NCBI RefSeq assembly: GCF_002024165.1 | Contig: NZ_MWQN01000004.1 | Span: 909,162-973,161 of the forward strand | DNA from: Embleya scabrispora | GTDB taxonomy: Bacteria; Actinomycetota; Actinomycetes; Streptomycetales; Streptomycetaceae | Direction of reading: 5' to 3' | Length of the DNA stretch: 64,000 nt | Part shown: positions 44,938 through 53,351 of the stretch, piece after piece | Layout: each line of letters begins with the position of its first letter | Position numbering within the stretch: position 1 is the first letter of the stretch | Program-made: the position numbers and the translations under genes | Notes under the pieces: model-generated | Seen by the model: the letters and a program-made list of their open reading frames with translations, nothing else | Database searches by the model: none | What the model was told of the DNA's origin: nothing

Positions 44938-45939
44938 TCACCCGTGCCGGGCGTCTTCCGGCGAGCCGACGTCCGGGACGCGCGCGGCCCCTTCGACCGG
45001 CTCCTCGACCGCCCTCTCGACCGACTTGGCCGGGCGGGGGCGCGCGGCGACGATCAGGACCACCGACGCGACGATGATCGCGCCGCCGAGGTAGACGTTC
45101 GGGCCCACCGACTCGCCCGCGATCGCCGCCCCGAGCAGCACCGCCACCACCGGGTTGACGTACGCGTAGGTCGCCACGGTGTCGTTGGGCAGCACGCTGT
45201 TGACGTACATGTACGCGCTGAACGCGACGATCGACCCGGCGAACACCAGCCAGGCCAGCCCCAGCCACGAGGCGGTCGAGATGGCGGCCACGTCCAGTTG
45301 CCCGAACTCCCCGCGCAGCGCGGCCAGTACGAACAGCGTCACCCCGGCCGTGATCATCTCCAACGAGGTCACCACCAGCGGATGCCGGGGCAGCGGCGCG
45401 GTACGCGCGTACACCGAGCCGCCCGCCCACAACACGCACGCGATCAGGACCATCACCACGCCGCCGATGTGCACGTCGCCACCCGGGCCGCCGACCAGGA
45501 CGCCGATGCCGATCGTGCCCAGGAGCAGCGCGAGCAGGACCGCGCCCGACACCCTGGTCCGGGTGGCCAGCGCGTTGATCAGCACCATCCACACCGGCAC
45601 CGTCGCCACGACCAGCGCGGCGAAGCCCGAGTCGAGATGTTGCTCGCCCAGGCTCACCAGCCCGTTGCCGCCGACCAGGAGCAGCCCGCCGATGATCGCC
45701 GCCGAGCGCAGGTGCGGCCAGGTGGGGCGGTGCGCGCCGCGGGCGTGTCGCGGGCCGACCACCGCGAACATCAGCAGGCCCGCGACCAGGAACCTGGTCC
45801 CGGCCGAGAGCAGCGGCGGGATCGTCTCGACCGCGTAGCGGATGCCCAGATAGGTCGAGCCCCACACGATCCACACGATCACGAGGGCGACCCACGGCAA
45901 CAGCCGATCCCTCTTTTGAGGAGACAACACGACCAGCAC
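44938..45939 (-). CDS. EamA/DMT-family exporter
   Basis: A protein of 333 aa with ten hydrophobic helices in two EamA repeats (about residues 13-150 and 165-300), including WIVWGSTYLGIRYAVETIPP and GSIVAFSAYMYVNSVLP, and a charged cytoplasmic tail. Members export amino acids and other metabolites. The start may be the GTG at 45939 or 45930; GAGG is too close to the first. It is divergent from an Lrp/AsnC regulator, a common pairing in which the regulator senses an amino acid and controls its exporter. Confidence 0.85.
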   Translation of the reverse strand: MLVVLSPQKRDRLLPWVALVIVWIVWGSTYLGIRYAVETIPPLLSAGTRFLVAGLLMFAVVGPRHARGAHRPTWPHLRSAAIIGGLLLVGGNGLVSLGEQHLDSGFAALVVATVPVWMVLINALATRTRVSGAVLLALLLGTIGIGVLVGGPGGDVHIGGVVMVLIACVLWAGGSVYARTAPLPRHPLVVTSLEMITAGVTLFVLAALRGEFGQLDVAAISTASWLGLAWLVFAGSIVAFSAYMYVNSVLPNDTVATYAYVNPVVAVLLGAAIAGESVGPNVYLGGAIIVASVVLIVAARPRPAKSVERAVEEPVEGAARVPDVGSPEDARHG

Positions 45940-46020
45940 ACCTCATTAAATTAGGAGATCCATGCTGCTAACCTTTTTTAGAGTAGGTCAGGCACGATCG
46001 CCGGAACAAGGGGCTTTTCC
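45940..46020. promoter_or_regulatory. AT-rich divergent promoter/operator between EamA exporter and Lrp regulator
   Basis: In an otherwise very GC-rich window this 81-bp gap is notably AT-rich, with CTCATTAAATTAGGAG (45943-45958), an imperfect palindrome, and a run of T at about 45974-45980. Lrp/AsnC proteins bind AT-rich degenerate palindromes between divergent genes, so this is the likely operator for both. The -10 and -35 boxes cannot be fixed. Confidence 0.55.
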
Positions 46021-46527
46021 ATGACGCGGCAGCTCGACGAGATCGACCGGGCGCTCCTTCGCGCACTGAGCGCGGACGGCCGGCGCACCGTGCGCGCCCT
46101 GGCCAAATCGGTGGATCTGTCCGAACCCGCCGTGCGCGAGCGGATCCAACGACTGGAGCGCGACGGGGTGATCACCGGCTATCACGCGGAGTTGGCCCCG
46201 GCGCAGGTCGACGCCGGCACGGCCGCGTTCATCGCGCTGCGCTTCGACGCGGGTCGGGCGGCGCGCGATCAGGTGGAGGCGGCGATCCATCGCGAGCCCG
46301 CCGTCCTGGAGGCGCACGAGGTGGCGGGCGAGGACTGCTTCTGGATCAAGGTCCGGGTGGCCTCCACCGCCGCGCTCGCCGACACCCTCGACCGGATCCG
46401 CGCGATCCCGGTCATCCGCGGCACGGGCACCACCATCGTGCTGCGCACCGTCTTCGAACGCCCGCTGCTGTCCGCCGAATCCACGGCCGGGGCGGCCGAC
46501 GAGGCGGAGCCGGCCGCCCGCGCGTAA
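46021..46527 (+). CDS. Lrp/AsnC-family transcriptional regulator
   Basis: A protein of 168 aa from ATG 46021, with AAGGGG about 10 bases upstream. The N-terminal winged helix (LDEIDRALLRALSADGRRTV, then AKSVDLSEPAVRERIQRLER) is followed by the ligand-binding RAM domain containing HEVAGEDCFWIKV. Lrp/AsnC proteins form octamers and respond to amino acids. Its divergent partner is an EamA exporter, the probable target. Confidence 0.9.
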   Translation: MTRQLDEIDRALLRALSADGRRTVRALAKSVDLSEPAVRERIQRLERDGVITGYHAELAPAQVDAGTAAFIALRFDAGRAARDQVEAAIHREPAVLEAHEVAGEDCFWIKVRVASTAALADTLDRIRAIPVIRGTGTTIVLRTVFERPLLSAESTAGAADEAEPAARA

Positions 46528-46665
46528 CGCCCGCACCTCCAGGCCGCACCACCCCCCGCACGCCGGCGCACGGTCGGAGCTTGGCGCAAAACATACCTGC
46601 GCGCCCTTTGCGGATAGTGATTGGCTGACTTCCGTCGGTTATCACGGTGGGGTGAGGAGTCGCGC

Positions 46666-47370
46666 GTGATCATTCAGCTGTACGGCGAGTGGACCCAGCG
46701 CTCGGACACGTCGGCGAACTATGCGCGGGCGGTGGCCGGCTGCCAGGACGTCGCGGACCGGCAACGGAAATATTTCACCGCCGACGGACAAGAACATGAG
46801 CGTTCCATGGTCAACAAGGGCCTCGCCCTCTACATCGACGTCCCGCACCACCTCCTCGGCTTCGACGACTCCGGCGCCCGGGGCATCGCCGAGATCAAGC
46901 CGAACAACTGGGACAGCGGCTTCCTGAGTTTCGCGGTCGGCTGCCGCCGCACTTGGACCGACGGAGTGGTCGCCGCACCCGAGTCGGTGTTGTGGGCGGC
47001 GATCCACGCCTACTGGGGCGTACGGGTGCCGGAGTACGCCGACGCGTCCGCCCGGGAACGGCAGGCGTACCGACGCGGACACCTGCCGTCCGGGGCGAAG
47101 GGGGTGCCCTCCATCGAGGACCTGTCCGGCCTGATCGACTACACCAGGTGCCGCCGATCCGGACCGGCCGTCGTGGTGGCGGGCCGACACGTGGAGTTCG
47201 AGGAATCCGCGGACCGCCAGGAGGAGTTGCCCTTCCTGGTCGCACTCACCGACCCGCTGCACCAACCCCCGCTCACCGGCCCGTACAGCTACCGCGGCGA
47301 CCACGGCGACACGGCCCGCCTGGCCAGAGTCCGCAAACTCGAACCCCAACCCCGCCCGAGCCGCCGCTGA
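46666..47370 (+). CDS. hypothetical protein
   Basis: A protein of 234 aa. The GTG at 46666 is chosen because GAGGAG (46654-46659) lies 6 bases upstream; the longer frame to 46621 lacks a site. Segments such as VIIQLYGEWTQRSDT and LYIDVPHHLLGFDDSG and a Tyr/Pro-rich C-terminal third suggest a compact alpha/beta protein without signal or membrane helix. I do not recognise the family. The isochorismatase gene is convergent, 27 bases away. Confidence 0.65.
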   Translation: MIIQLYGEWTQRSDTSANYARAVAGCQDVADRQRKYFTADGQEHERSMVNKGLALYIDVPHHLLGFDDSGARGIAEIKPNNWDSGFLSFAVGCRRTWTDGVVAAPESVLWAAIHAYWGVRVPEYADASARERQAYRRGHLPSGAKGVPSIEDLSGLIDYTRCRRSGPAVVVAGRHVEFEESADRQEELPFLVALTDPLHQPPLTGPYSYRGDHGDTARLARVRKLEPQPRPSRR

Positions 47371-47397
47371 CCGGCCCGGGCCCGCCACGCCGGCGGA

Positions 47398-48003
47398 TCA
47401 GTCGACCAGGTGCGCGACCGTCGGCACCACCAGGCCGAAGAGGTCGGCGATGATGGTCAGGCCTGCCGACTGGAGTGCTTCGGCGGGGGTGCCGGCGCCG
47501 TCAAGGGCGGGCAGTGCGCGGGTGGCGGTGGCTTCGGCGACGACGGTGGGGCGGTAGCCGAGGTTGAAGGCGCCCTGTGCGGTGAAGGTGACGCACATAT
47601 GGGTCATGAACCCCGCCAGGATCAGGTCGGGGCCGGCGTCCAGGTCACGGAGCGTCCGCTCCAGGTCGGTGCCGTGGAAGGCGTCGGGAACCTGCTTGAC
47701 CACGACCGATTCGCCGTCGACCGGCGCCACTTCGCCGCTGATCGCGCCGATCTCGGCACGGATGTCGTACGGGGTGCCCGGTCCGCCGTCGTTGACGACG
47801 TGCACGACGGGCGTACCCGCCGCACGGGCCGCGGCGAGCAGTCGGGCTCCGGCGGCCAGGGCCGGTTCGACGCCGTCGAGGGCCATCACGCCGGTGCGGT
47901 AGGTGTTCTGGAAGTCGATCATGATCAGGGTGCACTCGCCGCCGAGGCGGGGCGGCGTGTTGTCGAGGCCGATGACTTCGCGCAGGGTCGCGGAGGGGTG
48001 CAT
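47398..48003 (-). CDS. isochorismatase-fold cysteine hydrolase
   Basis: A protein of 201 aa from the ATG at 48003. The catalytic triad of the family is visible: Asp in LIMIDFQNTY, Lys in SVVVKQVPDAFHGTDL, Cys in AGFMTHMCVTFTA. Such enzymes hydrolyse amides or act on isochorismate-like compounds; the substrate is unknown. It lies 113 bases downstream of a GlxA-type regulator on the same strand, a frequent pairing. Three 13-bp direct repeats fill the leader. Confidence 0.88.
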   Translation of the reverse strand: MHPSATLREVIGLDNTPPRLGGECTLIMIDFQNTYRTGVMALDGVEPALAAGARLLAAARAAGTPVVHVVNDGGPGTPYDIRAEIGAISGEVAPVDGESVVVKQVPDAFHGTDLERTLRDLDAGPDLILAGFMTHMCVTFTAQGAFNLGYRPTVVAEATATRALPALDGAGTPAEALQSAGLTIIADLFGLVVPTVAHLVD

Positions 48004-48041
48004 GAGTGGGAAGTGCCTTTCGTTCGACGGTGGTTGCCCGG

Positions 48042-48080
48042 TCTTCGGGCATGGTTTTCGGGCATGGCTTTCGGGCATGG
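48042..48080 (-). repeat. three 13-bp tandem direct repeats between GlxA regulator and hydrolase
   Basis: Read on the minus strand, CCATGCCCGAAAG, CCATGCCCGAAAA and CCATGCCCGAAGA follow one another without gaps. They lie 39 bases before the hydrolase start and downstream of the regulator stop. AraC-type regulators bind direct repeats, so an operator is possible; a simple expansion with no function is the alternative. Confidence 0.6.
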
Positions 48081-48116
48081 CGAAGCCGCCGGGCCGCGCG
48101 GGTTCGTTGCCGGGGC

Positions 48117-49100
48117 TCAGGACACCGTGCGGAAGCGACGGCGGTAGCCGGCCGGGGTGGTGGTGAGTTGCTTGCGGAAGGCCCGGTGCAGGGTTTCCAC
48201 CGAGCCGAATCCGGTGGCCGCCGCGACCGCTTCCAGGGGTTCGTCGGTGCTCTCCAGGAGCCGGCGGGCCGCCTCGACCCGCGCGGCCTCCACGTAGGCC
48301 GCCGCGCCGGTGCCGGTCTCCTGCCGGAAGACCCGGGCGAACTGGCGCTCGCTCAGGCACATCCGCCCGGCCAGCGCGGAGGCGGACAGGTCGTGGTCCA
48401 GGTGCTCGGTGATGTACACCCGCAGTTCCTCGATGTCCCGCCGGCCGGTCGCGGGCCGGCTCAGCGGCACGCTGAACTGGCTCTGGCCGCCCTGTCGGCG
48501 CAGATACATCACCAACTGCCGGGCCACCGCGAGGGCCAGGTCCTCGCCGTGGTCCTCGGCCACCAGGGCCAGCGCCAAGTCCATGCAGGCGCTGATCCCC
48601 GCCCCGGTCCAGACCCGGCCGGAGCGCACGAAGATCGGGTCGGCGTCGACCCGTACCTCGGGGTGATCGGCGGCCAGTTGCGCGGCGGTCGACCAGTGCG
48701 TGGTCGCCCGCCGCCCGTCCAGGAGGCCCGCGGCGGCGAGCACGTGCGCGCCCACGCAGACCGACGCGACCCGGCGGGCGTGCGGCGCGGTGGCCGCGAC
48801 CCACGCCACGACGGCGTCGTCGACCAGGGCCACCGGACCGTCCGGGCCCATCGCCACGGCGCCGGGGACGAGCAGCGTGTCCACCGCGGCCCCCACCTCG
48901 GCGAAGGCCACGTCCGCGAGGATCCGTACGCCGGCCGACGTGCCGACCGGGCCGGCCTCGGGGCCCGCCAGGCGGACCACGTACCCCGCCGCGCCGGCGG
49001 TCTCCCGGTTGGCCAGCGCGAAGACCTCGGCCGGGCCGGTGACGTCGAGCAGGTCGACGTCGGGGAAGACCGCGATCACGACGCGGTGTGGAGTGGACAT
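48117..49100 (-). CDS. GlxA-type transcriptional regulator (DJ-1/PfpI plus AraC domains)
   Basis: A protein of 327 aa. Residues about 5-170 form a DJ-1/PfpI-like domain with the conserved VASVCVGAHVLAAAGLLDGR; residues about 215-325 are an AraC-type DNA-binding domain with two helix-turn-helix units (LAGRMCLSERQFARVF, then VAAATGFGSVETLHRAF). GlxA regulators sense small metabolites and act on neighbouring hydrolase genes; the isochorismatase-fold gene downstream is the likely target. Confidence 0.9.
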   Translation of the reverse strand: MSTPHRVVIAVFPDVDLLDVTGPAEVFALANRETAGAAGYVVRLAGPEAGPVGTSAGVRILADVAFAEVGAAVDTLLVPGAVAMGPDGPVALVDDAVVAWVAATAPHARRVASVCVGAHVLAAAGLLDGRRATTHWSTAAQLAADHPEVRVDADPIFVRSGRVWTGAGISACMDLALALVAEDHGEDLALAVARQLVMYLRRQGGQSQFSVPLSRPATGRRDIEELRVYITEHLDHDLSASALAGRMCLSERQFARVFRQETGTGAAAYVEAARVEAARRLLESTDEPLEAVAAATGFGSVETLHRAFRKQLTTTPAGYRRRFRTVS

Positions 49101-49244
49101 GCGTCCATCGTGGCGGTCGTGCCCGATGGCCGCAATGACGGGTATCTGTCACATTCGGCCATCGACGCGTCGAGGCGGGGAGAAGCCGCGCACGAACGTG
49201 GCGGGCGCGTCCGGGAGGCCCGGAGCGCGCCCGCCACGTGACGG

Positions 49245-49895
49245 TCATCCGTGGCCGGCGGCGGCCAGGAGGCGGGGGAAGCGGTCGTTGGGTCTACAGA
49301 TCTCGCCGAGGTCGGGGTCGTCGACCTCCTCGATGCCCGGCTCCACCCGGGCGACATACGCCTCCGGGTCGCCCGCGCCCTGGGTCTCGGCGGGAGCCGG
49401 CGTGGGCCTGGCCGCGTGCAGCCGGCCCGCCCAGTGGTGGGCGTCCTGCGGTTCGCCCTCGATCCGGTGGTGCAGGGTCAACAGGCGCATCGCCTCGACG
49501 TCGTCGGCGCCGGCCGCGTACCGCCACCAGAACGCCGCCGGCGCGGGCCGCCCGGTCAGATACAGCAGGCACCCGAACACCAGCGCCCCGTCGGCCTCGC
49601 GTTCGTGCACGAAGTCGCCGAGGAGGGGGCCGGTGGTCGGCCGGGCCACCACGGCCTGGCACAGCTGTTCCAGGTGCGCCGCCGCCGCGTTCTGCGCGGC
49701 GTGCGCGTCCGCGAAACCGGTGCCGCGTTGTGAACCGATGGTGCCCGGGCGGACCAGGGCGGCCAGCAGTTGTTCCTGGACGATGCGCTCGGCCAGACGG
49801 CGGGTCGCGGCGCCGGCGTCGTAGTCGGCGAAGGCCGCGTCCATGTCGCGGCGGCGCTGTTGGAGGGCGTGGTCGAGGGCATTGAGGTGGTTCAT
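49245..49895 (-). CDS. hypothetical protein, third gene of sigma-factor operon
   Basis: A protein of 216 aa whose ATG (49893-49895) overlaps the sigma-factor stop. It is mostly predicted helix: LDHALQQRRRDMDAAFADYD, HLEQLCQAVVARP, then an alpha-rich region around AAFWWRYAAGADDVEAM, which resembles Sel1/TPR-type helical proteins linked to sigma genes in Streptomyces. The C-terminal tail is acidic and Pro-rich. Coupling to the sigma factor suggests a regulatory role, but no anti-sigma motif is visible. Confidence 0.7.
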   Translation of the reverse strand: MNHLNALDHALQQRRRDMDAAFADYDAGAATRRLAERIVQEQLLAALVRPGTIGSQRGTGFADAHAAQNAAAAHLEQLCQAVVARPTTGPLLGDFVHEREADGALVFGCLLYLTGRPAPAAFWWRYAAGADDVEAMRLLTLHHRIEGEPQDAHHWAGRLHAARPTPAPAETQGAGDPEAYVARVEPGIEEVDDPDLGEICRPNDRFPRLLAAAGHG

Positions 49896-50797
49896 GTATT
49901 CGGTTCCCGAGGGTGCGATGGGGACGACGGGGTGGGGTCGGGATGCACGTGGCGGGCCCGCTCCAACGCGGTGGCGAGTTGTTTGCGGGCCGCGTGTACG
50001 TGGCTGCGGACGGTGGAGATGGTCACCCCCAGGTAGTCGGCGACGTCCTGGAGCGGCAGTTGCATGACCAGGTGCAGGCGGGCGCAGGTGGCCCGCTTGA
50101 CCGGCATCGCGGCGATGGTGCGATCCAGGATGTCCAGGTGGGGCACCATCGCGGCCGGGTCGCCGTTGCCGGTCGAGACCATGTCGGGGGCGCCGGGCGC
50201 GGTGAAGTCGACCAGCACCTCGGGGGAGCGCCCGCGCCGTCGCCGGATGTCCACCACCCGGCGACGCAGGATCCCGAAGGCGAGCGCGAGCGGCGGACTG
50301 GGGTGGCGCACGATCTCGGACCAGCGTCGGGACAGCGCGAGCAGCACGTCGGCGACCGCCTCGTCCGCGTCGTGCGCGCAGCCCAGGCTCTTCCAGGCGT
50401 GGTCGATCAGGGTCTGCTGGTGCTCGCGACAGAACCGGACGAAGTCCGCGGGCGCGTCGATCACCGGACCGCCGGGGGCGGGGCGCCGGCGGTCCACGGT
50501 GTCCCGGACCAGGTCGCGCCGCAGCCGGCGGTCCTCCAGGGCGTCGGTGAGCATCCGGAACGCGCGCTTGACGGGCGGCGCGGGCTCGCGCAGGACGTCG
50601 TCCCAACGTTGGAACAGGGCGAGCAGCACGTCGGCGACGATGTCCTCGGCCTCCGGGCGCGAGCCCAGGTGGTCGTAGGCGAAGCGGGTGAGCGTGAGTT
50701 GGTGGCTGTGGCAGAAGGCGACGAAGTCGTTGCGCAGGAGGTCCACCAGGTCCACGTCCACGGCTTGGGCCTGCTCGGGGTGTCGGGGTTCGGTCAT
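49892..50797 (-). CDS. ECF-like sigma factor with duplicated region 2
   Basis: A protein of 301 aa from ATG 50797. Ordinary ECF sigma factors are about 170-200 aa with one region 2 and one region 4. Here two region-2-like units occur in series: FVAFCHSHQLTLTRFAYDHL with AEDIVADVLLALFQRW (about residues 20-65), and FVRFCREHQQTLIDHAWKSL with ADEAVADVLLALSRRW (about residues 115-165) plus a basic helix RRRVVDIRRRRG. Region 4 follows (about 220-285, LPLQDVADYLGVTISTVRSH). The first copy has diverged in the basic helix, so only the second may bind DNA. The gene overlaps its neighbours by 4 bases on each side. Confidence 0.82.
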   Translation of the reverse strand: MTEPRHPEQAQAVDVDLVDLLRNDFVAFCHSHQLTLTRFAYDHLGSRPEAEDIVADVLLALFQRWDDVLREPAPPVKRAFRMLTDALEDRRLRRDLVRDTVDRRRPAPGGPVIDAPADFVRFCREHQQTLIDHAWKSLGCAHDADEAVADVLLALSRRWSEIVRHPSPPLALAFGILRRRVVDIRRRRGRSPEVLVDFTAPGAPDMVSTGNGDPAAMVPHLDILDRTIAAMPVKRATCARLHLVMQLPLQDVADYLGVTISTVRSHVHAARKQLATALERARHVHPDPTPSSPSHPREPNT

Positions 50798-50976
50798 CGT
50801 CCGCCGCCCTTTCCGCGCGCGGAGTGTGTGCTGCGATACCCGTGGCCGCAGTGGCGGTGCGGCTCGGGAAGCGTGAAGCCACGCATCAGGGCACCGAGCG
50901 GCGCGCGCACGACGACGACCAACACGCCTATGACCAGCCACAGTTGTCTGGCCTCGGGGCCGAGGATGTTGTTCAA
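50794..50976 (-). CDS. small single-helix membrane protein at the head of the sigma operon
   Basis: About 60 aa if translation starts at the TTG at 50976, which has GGAAGGA 9 bases upstream; the frame is also open to a GTG at 51012, which would give 72 aa but place the start inside a strong hairpin. One transmembrane helix (WLVIGVLVVVVRAPLGAL) and a basic, His/Gly-rich C-terminus are visible. It overlaps the sigma gene by 4 bases, so the two should be made together. A membrane sensor or anchor for the sigma factor is possible; no family is recognised. Confidence 0.6.
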   Translation of the reverse strand: MNNILGPEARQLWLVIGVLVVVVRAPLGALMRGFTLPEPHRHCGHGYRSTHSARGKGGGR

Positions 50977-51285
50977 GGCAGCGGTTCCTTCCGTGAAGTC
51001 CGGCGTGGACACCGCCGGGCGCGCCGGCTGTTGCGCCCGACGGTGTCCACGAGACCCGAAGGCCTCTCACCCCCTACCTCGCCGGCCGACCACCCGCCGT
51101 CCAAGCCGGAACCGCAAAATCTCGCGTACCGCGTCCGAACGACTACGCGTTGTCGCCCCACCAGGCCGAACGCCGCCCGGTGTTCGGATCGGTCTTGGTG
51201 AACCCGGCTCCATCGCGTCGATCCGCAACCGCGGAAACGCCTTCGCGTACCGGGTAGGGTTCCGGCCGGTGGCCGGTGGGTGCCG
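50977..51285. promoter_or_regulatory. leader region of sigma operon with strong 18-bp hairpin
   Basis: On the minus strand, GTGGACACCGTCGGGCGC (51050-51033) and GCGCCCGGCGGTGTCCAC (51022-51005) form an 18-bp stem with a single G-U pair and a 10-base loop, ending 29 bases before the TTG start at 50976. It is far stronger than chance pairing would give here. It could be an attenuator, a terminator for upstream transcription or a translational switch, since the alternative GTG start (51012) lies inside the stem. The remaining part of the 309-bp gap shows nothing I would defend. Confidence 0.55.
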
Positions 51286-51789
51286 CTAGGCGTGTGCTTC
51301 CACGCCGTAGAGGCGCAGGCCCCGACTGCGGTAGTTCTTCAGGGCGTTGACGTGGTCCTCGGACGAGGTGTGCAGCCAGACCCGGCGCACGAACGGGGCG
51401 TCCGGGAGCGGCGGGGTGGCCCACGCCCGACGGAGCACCAGGGTCAGGGCCCAGCCGCCCAGGCCCTTGCCGACGTATTCGGGGAGCAGGCCGAAGGTGA
51501 CCACCTCGACCACGCCGCCGGGCTGCGGTTCGAGGTTGCCGATGCCGGCGCTCTCCCCCCGGTAGGTGATCAGCCAGGACTCGCGCAGCGGGTGGGCGGC
51601 GCGAAGTTCGGCCCAGTCGCGGTCGGTGCGCTCCGTACTGCGCCAGCCGTAGGGCGCGCCGATGCGCGCCTGGAGCGCGTACACCTCGGGCGAGGGCTCG
51701 ACCCGCCGCAGTCCCAGTGCCTCGACGGGCCGTGACGGCCGCAGTTCGTCGGGCGCGGTCATCTCCAGATACATCAAACTCTTGCCCAT
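51286..51789 (-). CDS. GNAT-family N-acetyltransferase
   Basis: A protein of 167 aa (start at ATG 51789 or 51774). The acetyl-CoA-binding motif A is VVTFGLLPEYVGKGLGGWAL, with the R/Q-x-x-G-x-G/A loop present as VGKGLG; NALKNYRSRGLRLYGVE near the end matches motif B. The acceptor is unknown. It is isolated from the sigma operon by the hairpin region and convergent to no gene. Confidence 0.85.
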   Translation of the reverse strand: MGKSLMYLEMTAPDELRPSRPVEALGLRRVEPSPEVYALQARIGAPYGWRSTERTDRDWAELRAAHPLRESWLITYRGESAGIGNLEPQPGGVVEVVTFGLLPEYVGKGLGGWALTLVLRRAWATPPLPDAPFVRRVWLHTSSEDHVNALKNYRSRGLRLYGVEAHA

Positions 51790-51913
51790 TGCGACAGGCT
51801 ATCGAGGCTCGCGGACAGCGAGGCCGTCGCAGGGACGCCCGCTCCAACGAGTGATCCCGGCAGAGCCGTTCGGGTGATCTGCCACCGAATGGCCGCCTGT
51901 GCACGGCGCCCGG

Positions 51914-53122
51914 TCACCAGGCGACCGGGAGCGCGAGCGGGAAGCGCCAGATGGACACCGTGTTCCACCGCACCTGCTCGGCCGGTACGGCCAGTCGCAG
52001 ATCCGGGAAGGCGGCCAGCAGCGAGCCGATGCACACCTCCATCTCCATCCGGGCCAGGTGTGCGCCCAGGCAGTGGTGGGTGCCGTACCCGAACGCCATG
52101 TGCGAGGCCGGCTTCTCCCGGTCGAAGTCGAGTTCGTCGGGCCGCTCGTACACCGCGCCGTCGCGGTTGGCGGTCAGATACGACACGTGCACCGTGTCGC
52201 CGGCCCGCACCGTGACGCCGTCGAAGTCCACGTCCTCCAGGGCCACCCGCGGGATGCCGACACCCTGGCGGAAGGGGATGAAGCGCAACAACTCCTCCAG
52301 GGCCCTGGGCAACCGGTCGGGATGGGCGCGCAGTTCGGCCAGGTGGCTCGGATGGGTCAGCAGCGTGTAGACGATGTTGCCGATCTCGTAGGTGGTGGTG
52401 TCGTGCCCGGTGACCATCAACAGCATCACCAGCACCGCGAGTTCGTCCTCGTCCAACATCTCGTCGCCGACGCGGGCACTCGCCAGCGCGCTGATCAGGT
52501 CGTCGCCCGGTTCGCGGCGCCGCGCGGCGGACAGCTCGGCGAAGTAGGCGCGCAGACCGGCCTTTCCCTCGGCGGCCACTGCCTGGTCGGCCGGCTTCAT
52601 CGACATCATCGCGATGGCGTGGCGACGCATCCGGGGCCGGTCTTCCTCCGGGACGTCGAGGAGTTCGCTGATCGTGCGCAACGGCAGCTGCCCGGCGAAC
52701 AGTTCCATCAGGTCGGCCGGTGCGCCGCGCTCGGTGATCCCGGCGAGCAGTTCGTCCACCACACGCTGCGTCCACGGCCGCAGCTTCTCCACCTGTGCGT
52801 TGCCGAACGCCTTGACCACCAGTCGGCGAACCCGGTTGAGGGTGGGCGGGTCCATCAGGTTGATCGCCTCGGACTGGGCGATCGGCGCCGGGGTGATCCG
52901 GGGGAAGTCGGTACCCACCAGCGCCGCCCGACTGAACCGCCGGTCCGAGGTGACGAGGCGGACGTCCGCGTGCCGGGTGACCAGCCAGCAGCGCCCCTCG
53001 CCGTACGGCATGCGGACCCGGGCGACCGGCGCCTCGGTGCGCATCCGGCTCATCGTCGGATCGGGCTCCAGGGCCTCGTCGTGCCGGAACGGGCATGCCC
53101 ATACCTGCTCGTCGGTGGTCAT
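51914..53122 (-). CDS. cytochrome P450
   Basis: A protein of 402 aa, the usual size of a soluble bacterial P450; ATG 53122 follows GGGAG. The I-helix has VTGHDTTTYEI, the K-helix has LEELLRF, and the haem loop is FGYGTHHCLGAHLARMEM with the thiolate Cys. It resembles CYP107/CYP105-type actinobacterial P450s that hydroxylate secondary metabolites. It is divergent from a saccharopine-dehydrogenase-like gene and near tryptophan 2,3-dioxygenase; the substrate is unknown and no ferredoxin gene is adjacent. Confidence 0.9.
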   Translation of the reverse strand: MTTDEQVWACPFRHDEALEPDPTMSRMRTEAPVARVRMPYGEGRCWLVTRHADVRLVTSDRRFSRAALVGTDFPRITPAPIAQSEAINLMDPPTLNRVRRLVVKAFGNAQVEKLRPWTQRVVDELLAGITERGAPADLMELFAGQLPLRTISELLDVPEEDRPRMRRHAIAMMSMKPADQAVAAEGKAGLRAYFAELSAARRREPGDDLISALASARVGDEMLDEDELAVLVMLLMVTGHDTTTYEIGNIVYTLLTHPSHLAELRAHPDRLPRALEELLRFIPFRQGVGIPRVALEDVDFDGVTVRAGDTVHVSYLTANRDGAVYERPDELDFDREKPASHMAFGYGTHHCLGAHLARMEMEVCIGSLLAAFPDLRLAVPAEQVRWNTVSIWRFPLALPVAW

Positions 53123-53351
53123 CGTGTGTCTCCCAGTCCACGGGGGCGCGTCGTTCTCCGGCGATACCGGCGACATGTGCCCTCCACGATCGGCGCGCGG
53201 GCGTCCCGAACGCGTGGGGCGGCGGTCCCGCACACGTCCCGGTCCGGTCCCGACGCCGGTGTCGGGTGCGGTGCGACGCGGCCGGCGCCGCTCCCGGCAC
53301 GTGGCCTGCATTGGCCTTACGGCAGGTCGATCCGGCCCCTACGATCGGCCG

